A DNA stretch of 64,000 nt from Sapientia aquatica (GTDB lineage: Bacteria > Pseudomonadota > Gammaproteobacteria > Burkholderiales > Burkholderiaceae_D): the NCBI RefSeq assembly GCF_004358105.1, contig NZ_SMYL01000004.1, positions 281,734 to 345,733 on the forward strand, read 5' to 3'. The notes beneath the pieces are model-generated. The model searched no databases. It was not told the origin of the DNA and worked only from the letters and a program-made list of their open reading frames with translations. The translations under genes were made by a program, and so were the position numbers. Every line of letters starts with the position of its first letter. The stretch's first letter is position 1. Of this stretch, positions 9,073-16,744 are shown one piece after another.

Positions 9073-9615
9073 TTATCTCCAGATTTTGACGGCTTCGCGT
9101 TCTTCTGGCGCGGCTTCAAACCACGTGCGAGTTTTGTAGCCCATGATGTTGGCGGCGATATTGGATGGGAACATTTGCACTGCGTTGTTGTAATCCGTGA
9201 CGGCGGCGTTGAAGGCGCGGCGCGAAGCGGATAATTGTTCTTCGACTTCATTCAACGACATTTGCAATGTGGTGAAAGAGTCCATCGCTTTCAGGTCCGG
9301 GTAGTTTTCCGCCAACGCAAATACCGAACGCAGTTGCGAGGTGATTTTGCCGTCCATAGCGACTTTGGCGTTATCGCCGCCGGACATCGCTTGCGAGCGC
9401 GCCTCGGTTAATTCTTTCAAGACCTTTTCTTCATAGCCCATGTATTTTTCGCATGAAGCCACTAAATTAGGAATCAGATCAAAACGTTTTTTGAGTTGCA
9501 CATCAATTGAAGCGAAAGCGAATTCAACTTGATTCTTTTTCCCAGTTAATGAGTTGAAAAGCACAATAATAAACAGCACTACTAAACCTAGTACTAGCCA
9601 GCCGATCGGTCCCAT
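9073..9615 (-). CDS. LemA family protein
   Basis: 180 residues, start supported by AAGGAAC at 7-8 nt. One N-terminal transmembrane segment (residues 5-24) is followed by the LemA alpha-helical domain with its hallmark pattern (DVQLKKRFDLIPNLV, AENYPDLKA, ARRAFNAAVTDYNN-like, YNNAVQMFPSN.A). This predicts an inner membrane anchored protein with the helical bundle outside. First gene of a two-gene operon with DUF3137. The exact role is unknown. Confidence 0.9.
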   Translation of the reverse strand: MGPIGWLVLGLVVLFIIVLFNSLTGKKNQVEFAFASIDVQLKKRFDLIPNLVASCEKYMGYEEKVLKELTEARSQAMSGGDNAKVAMDGKITSQLRSVFALAENYPDLKAMDSFTTLQMSLNEVEEQLSASRRAFNAAVTDYNNAVQMFPSNIAANIMGYKTRTWFEAAPEEREAVKIWR

Positions 9616-9912
9616 GATTGTTCCTTTTGTTTCGTTACTTTGATTAACGCTAGCGGCACGGCTAGCTGATTGTTTTCAAACGAGCACAACTTTAATTTAA
9701 CCTTTCGGCCCAAGAAACGGTAATCGCATTGGCTTATTACCGTGCGATTGGTGTAAAGCGACTCAGCTTGCTTTGTCACTTTATGGGCCACTGACAGTAA
9801 TGCAAATATTGAAATTAAGCAACATTATGTCCGCGCTTGTCGCGCTTTTGTTACGACCAATAGCCAACTAAACGTAGGGAGTTGATTGTGGCAGCGCGCA
9901 GAACAACGGCGC

Positions 9913-11442
9913 TTAAGCAGTCTTGGCAACCAGTGGAATCGAGACATAGAACGTCGTGCCGACGGCCAGTGCGCTTTGAAAACGTATCCGTCCGCCCAAT
10001 AAGCCAGTGACAATATTGTAGATAATGTGCAAGCCCAAGCCGGTGCCGCCCAGATTGCGTTTCGTGGTAAAGAACGGCGTATACACTTGCGCTTGATGTT
10101 CCTCAGAGATGCCGTTGCCATCGTCACTAACGATTAATTCCAACCAACCGGGTTCGGCTTCGTGCGCGGAAATATGAATCGTGCCGGTGCTGCGATCCTC
10201 AAACGCGTGGATCAAGGCATTGTTAATTAAGTTGGTCACTACTTGTCCCAACGGCCCCGGATAGCTGTCCATCATCAAGCCAGGCTGAATCCGTTGCACT
10301 ACGTTGATCGAGGTGAGTTTGAGCGAAGGCTGGAGCGTGAGCAAAACATCGTTCAGATAATCTTCCAGCGCAAAAACCCGTCGTTGCGAACTGGTTTGAT
10401 CGACCGCGACTTGTTTAAAGCTGGCGACCAAATCGGCGGCGCGTTTTATATTGTGTAGCAACACAGTGCTAGAACTTTCGACGTTCTCGATATAGTTTTC
10501 CAACTGCGAACGCTTCATGCCGGTTTTATAAGCAGCGACAAAATTCTGCGTCTTATCTGCCATGGTGCTCGCCGCTAACAAGCAATTGCCGATGGGCGTA
10601 TTCAATTCATGCGCCACGCCCGCGACCAAGGAACCGAGTGCAGCCAGTTTGTCGCGCCGCAGCAGTTCCTCTTGGGTCACGCTCAAATTGTCTAATGCAG
10701 CGGCCAGTTCTCGATTCGCACTAAGTAGTTCGCTAGTGCGCTGCGCTACCAAGTCTTCTAAGTTCTCGCGGTGGCGGGTTAATTCGCGTTCGCGTCGCTC
10801 GCGCTCAATTGCGATGCCCGCAATGTGGGTCGCGAATCCGATTAATTCCATGTCTTCGGCAATCGGGCTGCGGACTTCGCGGTAATACATCGCAAACGCG
10901 CCCAAGACCTTGCTTTGATCTAAAAAAATCGGTGTGGACCAGCAAGCCCGATAACCGTATGGTTCGACCAATCCTTTATAGGGCGCCCATAAGGGATCGC
11001 TCATCATGTCGGTCACGATGACTTGTTTTTTGAGGTACATCGCGGTTCCGCACGAACCAACCATGGGCCCAATCGACAATCCGTCGAGCTTTTGGCTGTA
11101 TTCGTCGGGCAAATTTGGCGCAGCTCCAGCGCGAATATGGATTCCATCTTCATCAAGCAATAAGGTGGAACAGGTTACGCCATTGGATTGCGATTCGATC
11201 AGCAGCATCAAGGCCGACAAGGTCGCTTTCAAATCGACACCTTTGGCAATCATCTCCAACAGCTTGCTTTGCCCAGAGTTAAGCTCATCCGATTTGCGCC
11301 GCCCGTATTGTTCTTTCTCCAATAAGGTACTTTGCTTTTCAACCAAAGTTTGCAGTTCACTGATCACCACAGCCGCGTCACTACCGGCCACATAATCGGC
11401 ACTGGTATTCGTTAAATTACGCTGATCATGCAGGGCTGACAT
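9913..11442 (-). CDS. GAF-domain sensor histidine kinase
   Basis: 509 residues, start supported by AGGAG. There are no membrane segments, so it is likely cytosolic. A short coiled coil (25-60) precedes a GAF domain (about 66-212), then a coiled-coil linker (212-262). Next come a HisKA dimerisation domain with phospho-acceptor His278 in VAGVAHELNTP and an HATPase_c domain with N box (VTNLINNALIHAF), G1 (DDGNGI) and G2 (GGTGLGLHI) motifs. No response regulator gene is adjacent and no receiver domain is fused, so its partner must be encoded elsewhere. The signal, likely a small ligand or redox state sensed by GAF, is unknown. Confidence 0.9.
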   Translation of the reverse strand: MSALHDQRNLTNTSADYVAGSDAAVVISELQTLVEKQSTLLEKEQYGRRKSDELNSGQSKLLEMIAKGVDLKATLSALMLLIESQSNGVTCSTLLLDEDGIHIRAGAAPNLPDEYSQKLDGLSIGPMVGSCGTAMYLKKQVIVTDMMSDPLWAPYKGLVEPYGYRACWSTPIFLDQSKVLGAFAMYYREVRSPIAEDMELIGFATHIAGIAIERERRERELTRHRENLEDLVAQRTSELLSANRELAAALDNLSVTQEELLRRDKLAALGSLVAGVAHELNTPIGNCLLAASTMADKTQNFVAAYKTGMKRSQLENYIENVESSSTVLLHNIKRAADLVASFKQVAVDQTSSQRRVFALEDYLNDVLLTLQPSLKLTSINVVQRIQPGLMMDSYPGPLGQVVTNLINNALIHAFEDRSTGTIHISAHEAEPGWLELIVSDDGNGISEEHQAQVYTPFFTTKRNLGGTGLGLHIIYNIVTGLLGGRIRFQSALAVGTTFYVSIPLVAKTA

Positions 11443-11593
11443 GACTTTCTCCTAGGGCGCAAGTAACGGGAATGTTACTTTGGCACAATAAGAATAAGCC
11501 ATATTCTTGAAAACACAATGACATTGCAACGTTAAATGCGTGAAATAGGCACACTAAAATCTAACATCGCGCTTGGGGCGCGCATAAGCGTGG

Positions 11594-11836
11594 TTATGTT
11601 GGCAATGCAGATGGTAATACGTCGACGGCAAAAACGGCAAAATCGGAACACGAGGAGCGGGCCGATAAATAGCGCTCATGTTTAGCGCAAATTCCATCCT
11701 CTCCGCGCACGCTGGCATAGGCCGAACTCATGCTGGATAAACCGGGAATGGCGCGCTCTAAATATTCCGGTTGGTTACGAAAATGAGTGCAATGCGCGCA
11801 GCTATTATTGGTCGTTGAATTCGTTAGGCTGCTCAT
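11594..11836 (-). CDS. Small cysteine-containing protein, unknown
   Basis: 80 residues with ATG preceded by GGTGAG. Four cysteines in a SCAHC...GICAKH...SSCSDF layout (residues 13, 16 and about 50 and 63), plus nearby His residues, could bind zinc or an Fe-S cluster. It is not a known family to me. It lies between the GAF kinase and the YeiH gene on the same strand, separated from YeiH by a strong hairpin. The spaced cysteines and proper ribosome site argue that it is real. Confidence 0.5.
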   Translation of the reverse strand: MSSLTNSTTNNSCAHCTHFRNQPEYLERAIPGLSSMSSAYASVRGEDGICAKHERYLSARSSCSDFAVFAVDVLPSALPT

Positions 11837-11871
11837 GCTGTTCTCACCGTTGATTGCTGTGCAAATTAACT

Positions 11872-11908
11872 GGCTATCCTTCCCTGATTTGACTATCAGG
11901 GAAGAGCC
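11872..11908 (-). terminator. Strong hairpin after the yeiH-like gene
   Basis: TTCCCTGAT (11880-11888) and ATCAGGGAA (11895-11903) pair perfectly over 9 bp with a 6-nt loop; an outer GGCT/AGCC extends it. It lies just past the transporter stop on the minus strand. The downstream T-run is weak (AGTTAATTTG), so it may be a partial terminator. Confidence 0.5.
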
Positions 11909-11917
11909 AGCAACTCA

Positions 11918-13318
11918 TCAATGCACTAAATTAGTCCAGTGCGATGCAAACACATAGACCGACAAAATAAAGCCCAAAATCACATTAATCACCACACCAG
12001 CGCTAAAGGCCAAGAACGGCTTTTTACCCGCATGCGCCAACTCGCTAAAGCGGGTCGTCAAACCAATGCTAAAGAAGCAGAAAATGAATGACCAGGTACG
12101 CAGATTTTTAATCGGATCGGATAAATTCGGCGCAACCAATTTACCAAAATCGGCCAAGCTATAGTGCTGCGCTACCCAGGTAATAATCAGTGAAGCGATC
12201 ACAAAACCAATCACAAATTTAGGAAAGCGCCACCAGATTTCGGCGGCATCGGCCTTGCGACCGGATTCGCTTTTCTCCCAACGCGTGGTTGCGATCACGG
12301 CTAGTACAAAAGCCCAAATCCCAATCCACACATCGCGCCCTACGACCTTCATCAAGGTAAATGCCCAGACCGCTTGATCGGCGTTTCCGGTAATGCCCGG
12401 CGCCTGTCCTGCATAGCCACCGTACGCTTGCGCTGCGGCGAAACCGGCGGCGTCAGCAAACTCTGATGTGCCTATCCACGCACCGGCTACGCCGGTTGGT
12501 AATTCCAAATAACGGGAAGTTAGCGGCAACACAAAAATCATCACAATCGCCCAAATAATGACCACCGTAATCGACACCGAAGCGTGTTCTTTTTTGGCGC
12601 CCACGGCACCCGCAATCGCAATCGATGCCGACACACCGCAGACCGCACCACCGGCGGCCAAGGTCGCGGCAAAGCGGCGATCTAAACCTAAACGTAAGGC
12701 CACATTAAAGATCACCAAAAACGTCACGATAGAAACGATAGACGCTTGGAAAATCGCCACTGGCCCGGCCCACAACAACAAGGTAAACGGCAAGGTAGCG
12801 CCCAGCAAAATAATGCCGACCTTAACGTAAAACTCAACCCGAAATCCACTCTTTAACCACGCGGGCAAAATCGCGCTATTCGAGATAACCAAGCCCAATA
12901 ACAACGCCACCAAAGGCGGTTCCAGATTGTATTTATTGGCTTGCGTCCATTGACCAATTGCAAAAATCAGAATCGAAAAAGCGTACAAGAAAATAAACGA
13001 AGGAATGAATTCGCGCAGCTTGGCTCCCAAGGTTTTTAGCGCTACCGAAAACAGTACCAGCCACAACGCAAACTGCGCCACATAGCGATCCGCATTGCCC
13101 GCAAAGTGCTTACCTAAGTCTTCAAAGCTGGTCCATTTGGCGGGCGTGACGGCAATCCACTTTAGGCTGCTGCCGTTGAGGAATAACAAATAGCCCACCA
13201 GTACCAAACCAACACCGACCCAAATCGCCCACCAATCTTCTTTCAGCCACAGCTCGCGCCAACCCAATGCTTTGGCTGGCGCGGGCTGCGCTGCTGCATC
13301 TACCGCAATTGAACTCAT
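11918..13318 (-). CDS. YeiH/UPF0324 family putative sulfate exporter
   Basis: 466 residues, start supported by AAGGAAG. About 11 to 12 hydrophobic segments. The family features are present: LVALLLGLVISNSAILPAWL, a GAAVCGVSASIAIAGAVGAKKE-type segment with the conserved small-residue stretch around AVCG.SA, and FADAAGFAAAQ. The family is classed as putative sulfate exporters (PSE). It starts 36 bp after the metY stop, so the two likely form one transcript. The sulfhydrylase neighbour supports a role in disposing of or balancing sulfur oxyanions during methionine/cysteine metabolism; this is inference. Confidence 0.85.
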   Translation of the reverse strand: MSSIAVDAAAQPAPAKALGWRELWLKEDWWAIWVGVGLVLVGYLLFLNGSSLKWIAVTPAKWTSFEDLGKHFAGNADRYVAQFALWLVLFSVALKTLGAKLREFIPSFIFLYAFSILIFAIGQWTQANKYNLEPPLVALLLGLVISNSAILPAWLKSGFRVEFYVKVGIILLGATLPFTLLLWAGPVAIFQASIVSIVTFLVIFNVALRLGLDRRFAATLAAGGAVCGVSASIAIAGAVGAKKEHASVSITVVIIWAIVMIFVLPLTSRYLELPTGVAGAWIGTSEFADAAGFAAAQAYGGYAGQAPGITGNADQAVWAFTLMKVVGRDVWIGIWAFVLAVIATTRWEKSESGRKADAAEIWWRFPKFVIGFVIASLIITWVAQHYSLADFGKLVAPNLSDPIKNLRTWSFIFCFFSIGLTTRFSELAHAGKKPFLAFSAGVVINVILGFILSVYVFASHWTNLVH

Positions 13319-13353
13319 GTTGCTTCCTTCTCTTTTGTTGTTGTCACTTCAAA

Positions 13354-14625
13354 TTAAACAGCCGCTAAAGCTTGTTCTAAATCGGCAATCAAATCGTCGC
13401 TGTGTTCAATCCCAATCGACAAGCGCACGGTGTCTTCGGTCACGCCTGCTTTCGCCAATTCTTCGGGATTGAGTTGGCGGTGCGTGGTAGAAGCGGGATG
13501 GCAAGCCAAGGATTTGGCGTCGCCGATATTGACTAGGCGGGTGAACAATTGCAGCGCATCTTGGAATTTGGTTCCGCCCACGATGCCGCCTTGGACACCA
13601 AACGTTAAGATGCCGGATGGACGTCCGCCTAAATATTTTTGCGCCAAGGCGTGATCGGGATGATCGGGCAGTCCAGAATAATTCACCCACTTCACTTTGG
13701 CGTGGCCTTGCAAATACTTGGCAATCTTGATCGTGTTTTCAGTAATGCGATCCATGCGCAGGGCTAAGGTCTCGATGCCTTGCAAGATCAAGAAAGCATT
13801 AAATGGCGAAATGGCTGCGCCGGTATTACGGAGCGGGACAACACGGGCTCGACCAATAAAGGCAGCTTCGCCTAAGGCTTCGGTGTACACCACGCCGTGA
13901 TAAGACACATCCGGTTCATTTAAGCGGCGGAATTTTTCTTTGTGCTTGGCCCACGGGAATTTGCCCGAATCGACAATCACACCGCCAATCGAATTACCGT
14001 GGCCGCCCAGATATTTGGTCAGCGAATGAATCACAATATCCGCGCCGTGTTCAAACGGACGCAACAAATAAGGCGTAGGCACGGTGTTATCGACAATCAA
14101 CGGAATCCCGTTGTCATGCGCAATCGCGGCAATGGCAGCGATGTCGGTCACATTGCCTAAGGGTTTACCAATCGATTCGACATAAATTGCTTTGGTTTTA
14201 TCGTCGATTAATTTTCGAAACGACTCCGGATCACGTTGATCTGCAAAGCGGGTAGTAATGCCAAATTGCGGAAAAGTGTGGGCAAATAAGTTATAGGTTC
14301 CGCCGTACAAGGTCGCAGCAGAAACGATATTGTCGCCCGCTTCCGCGATCGTTTGAATCGCATACGTGATCGCTGCTTGACCGGATGCCACCGCTAACGC
14401 GGCGATGCCGCCTTCTAATAAGGCCACCCGTTTTTCCAGCACATCTTGGGTCGGATTCATGATGCGCGTATAGATGTTGCCCGCGACTTTTAAATCAAAC
14501 AAATCCGCGCCGTGTTGCGTGCTATCAAATGCGTAAGACGTGGTTTGATAAATCGGTACCGCCGCTGCCTTAGTGGTTGGGTCAGGTGAATAGCCGCCGT
14601 GAACAGCAATCGTTTCAAGCTTCAT
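13354..14625 (-). CDS. metY: O-acetylhomoserine aminocarboxypropyltransferase (sulfhydrylase)
   Basis: Start taken at the ATG at 14625, preceded by AAAGGAAACAG (8-nt spacing) and giving the canonical MKLETIAVHGGY N-terminus; an earlier in-frame start at 14646 lacks support. 423 residues, the usual length for MetY. This is a PLP-dependent Cys/Met metabolism enzyme with Schiff-base lysine Lys204 in HSLTKYLGGHG and the YTRIMNPTQ substrate loop. It makes homocysteine from O-acetylhomoserine and sulfide. The window also holds metX, which makes the O-acetylhomoserine, 36 kb away. The yeiH-like exporter follows directly. Confidence 0.93.
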   Translation of the reverse strand: MKLETIAVHGGYSPDPTTKAAAVPIYQTTSYAFDSTQHGADLFDLKVAGNIYTRIMNPTQDVLEKRVALLEGGIAALAVASGQAAITYAIQTIAEAGDNIVSAATLYGGTYNLFAHTFPQFGITTRFADQRDPESFRKLIDDKTKAIYVESIGKPLGNVTDIAAIAAIAHDNGIPLIVDNTVPTPYLLRPFEHGADIVIHSLTKYLGGHGNSIGGVIVDSGKFPWAKHKEKFRRLNEPDVSYHGVVYTEALGEAAFIGRARVVPLRNTGAAISPFNAFLILQGIETLALRMDRITENTIKIAKYLQGHAKVKWVNYSGLPDHPDHALAQKYLGGRPSGILTFGVQGGIVGGTKFQDALQLFTRLVNIGDAKSLACHPASTTHRQLNPEELAKAGVTEDTVRLSIGIEHSDDLIADLEQALAAV

Positions 14626-14886
14626 GTCTGTTTCCTTTGTGAGCACAAAATGGTCAGAGTGACCGAAATTAGTTTGCGCTATGGTAGAAACAAGCCATGA
14701 ATCTGAGCAACGAATTAATTGCTATATCGATAGTTAGTTTTTCGCATAAGAAAATAGCGAGCACATGCAAAATGTGAATTGTGGCGATTGTCTTTGTGAA
14801 AGCTGCTGGAGCAATGATTGACCACCCAACGTCGCGCGTCGGCACGCTGGGTGGGTGGAGCAAAACAGGAGTTATTGCACGATTGA

Positions 14887-14905
14887 GGCAACCACCAGGG
14901 TTGCC
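14887..14905. terminator. Hairpin after the MHS transporter gene
   Basis: GGCAACC (14887-14893) and GGTTGCC (14899-14905) pair around a 5-nt loop, 25 bp past the transporter stop on the minus strand. No T-run follows, so termination is uncertain. Confidence 0.35.
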
Positions 14906-14929
14906 CCTGCGACGCAAATGCAGTGCAGC

Positions 14930-16246
14930 TTACAACGCCACGTCGCGCGTTTCGCGCATCGATGTCACCGCGATAAAACTCAATAGCGCCGCAGCAGAAA
15001 CATAATAGCCAACCCAGCTTAAACCGCCGCGTTCAACCAACATTTGCGCGATGAATGGCGCAATTGACGCGCCAATGATGCCGCCGATGTTGTACGAAAT
15101 CGACGCGCCGGTGTAACGCACCGCGGTGGGAAAAATCTCAGGCAGCAAGGCACCCATCGGGCCGAAGGTAAAGCCCATCAAAAATAATTCGATAATCAAA
15201 AACAGCGCGACCAACAGCGTGCTGCCACTGCCCAGCAAAGGCTGCATCGCAAAGCCGGACAAGAAGGCGCACAATGCGCCCAACATCAACACCGGCTTGC
15301 GTCCCCATTTATCGCTCGCCCACGCCGAAATCGGGGTAGCCAATCCCATAAACACCACCGCCAAACACAACAAGCCCAAAAACTCGGGCTTGGTGAAATG
15401 CAGATTTTTAACACCATACGACAAGGAGAACACGGTCGAAATATAAAACAAGGCATAGCACACCACCATCGCTAATGAGCCTTGCAATACCGGTTTGAAA
15501 TGCCGACTAAAAATCGTCGCAATCGGGAATTTGACTTGTTCCTTGTGTTTCACCGCGGCCATAAATACCGGCGATTCGTGCAATTTCAAACGCACATACA
15601 AACCAACAATAACCAGCACCGCACTCAACACAAAGGGAATACGCCAGCCCCAGCTTTTAAATTGCTCGTCGCTCAAACTCAGCGCCAAGCCAAAAAATAA
15701 ACCGTTGGCTAGCAAGAATCCAATCGATGGGCCCAATTGCGGAAACATGCCGAACCACGCGCGTTTTCCGGCGGGCGCATTTTCGGTAGCTAATAGCGCC
15801 GCGCCGCCCCATTCGCCTCCTAAACCAATTCCCTGCCCGAAGCGTAAGACGCACAACAAGATCGGCGCTAACGTACCGATGCTGTCGTAACCCGGCAGAA
15901 ATCCAATCAAAGTGGTCGAAATCCCCATCACCAATAAAGACGCGACCAAAGTCGATTTGCGTCCTATCCGATCGCCAAAGTGACCAAACAAGGCCGAGCC
16001 GATTGGTCGCGCTAAAAACGCAATTCCAAAGGTCAAAAACGCATTCAAGGTCTGTGCGGTAGAAGAATCGTGTGGGAAAAACGTCGGCCCAATCACCAGC
16101 GCGGCGGCGGTGGCAAACACATAGAAATCAAAAAACTCAATCGCGGTGCCAATAAAACTCGCCACCGCAACGCGGGTTGGCGAGTTGGTCGGTGCGAGCT
16201 GCGCTGGGTTGGAATGGGGAGTTGGGTGGCTTGATTGGTCGCTCAT
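14930..16246 (-). CDS. MFS transporter of the metabolite:H+ symporter (MHS, ProP/ShiA-like) family
   Basis: 438 residues with 12 predicted membrane segments. MHS features: the N-terminal ASFIGTAIEFFDFYVFATAA segment with the acidic pair Glu-Phe-Phe-Asp in TM1, the MFS loop 2-3 motif GHFGDRIGRKSTL, and SDKWGRKPVL in loop 8-9. The family imports organic acids, osmolytes or aromatic acids with protons; the substrate cannot be read from sequence. No neighbouring catabolic gene identifies it. The ATG has no clear Shine-Dalgarno sequence. Confidence 0.88.
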   Translation of the reverse strand: MSDQSSHPTPHSNPAQLAPTNSPTRVAVASFIGTAIEFFDFYVFATAAALVIGPTFFPHDSSTAQTLNAFLTFGIAFLARPIGSALFGHFGDRIGRKSTLVASLLVMGISTTLIGFLPGYDSIGTLAPILLCVLRFGQGIGLGGEWGGAALLATENAPAGKRAWFGMFPQLGPSIGFLLANGLFFGLALSLSDEQFKSWGWRIPFVLSAVLVIVGLYVRLKLHESPVFMAAVKHKEQVKFPIATIFSRHFKPVLQGSLAMVVCYALFYISTVFSLSYGVKNLHFTKPEFLGLLCLAVVFMGLATPISAWASDKWGRKPVLMLGALCAFLSGFAMQPLLGSGSTLLVALFLIIELFLMGFTFGPMGALLPEIFPTAVRYTGASISYNIGGIIGASIAPFIAQMLVERGGLSWVGYYVSAAALLSFIAVTSMRETRDVAL

Positions 16247-16744
16247 AGTGGTTTGTTGTTAGTGATGATTATTAATGCCGCGGCTGGTTGATTTTTTTGC
16301 ACGCCAAATAGTGCCACGGATGGGATACGGCGGCAATAAACCGGCCCACGCGCCAAGAAAAATAATGGAATTGAAATTGAATTTGGCAATGTGTTGTGAG
16401 AGCAATTGATTGGCGCATTGATTGGCCGAAGGAACGGAAAACAGCGCAGCAAATTTAACGATTTTCGATTTTGAATTGTTAAATTTAATTGAATCGCAGC
16501 AATAGTTAAATATTTCAAGGATAATTCCGAAAATTGTGTCTTTGCGTCCATCGCTGCTAGGAAAATTGTGTTCGACACGGAACCGACGGCAAGTCGGATT
16601 CCTGTAAATTCTTTAACCAAGACAAGGCAAATCAGCGCCGCAATGTCGCCCTCCATTTAACAATGCGGACCAGCCAACAACGCGCCGCCGATCTGCCAAG
16701 GCGCAGCACAGTCGCAGCCCAATGTAGCCCAAATTAGTGAGTCA
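16247..16744. other. Intergenic region upstream of pgaABCD
   Basis: About 500 bp between the divergent MHS and pgaA genes. A minus-strand open frame here has no coding character. The centre is A+T rich and holds the inverted repeat at 16451-16486. The pga promoter should be here. Confidence 0.5.
16451..16486. repeat. 9-bp inverted repeat upstream of pgaA
   Basis: AAATTTAAC (16451-16459) and GTTAAATTT (16478-16486) are exact inverted copies with an 18-nt spacer in the pga promoter region. The arms are A+T only apart from one base, so chance or a regulator site are both possible. Confidence 0.4.

Noticed and set aside
9594..9791. 65-residue minus-strand frame overlapping the lemA start
   Set aside because: No ribosome site, no family features, and it overlaps the well-supported LemA start.
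14669..14917. 82-residue frame between metY and the MHS transporter
   Set aside because: Composition does not look coding, and it crosses the hairpin after the transporter gene.
16243..16656. 137-residue minus-strand frame upstream of pgaA
   Set aside because: Low-complexity composition, no ribosome site or domain; it lies in a region that must hold promoters.
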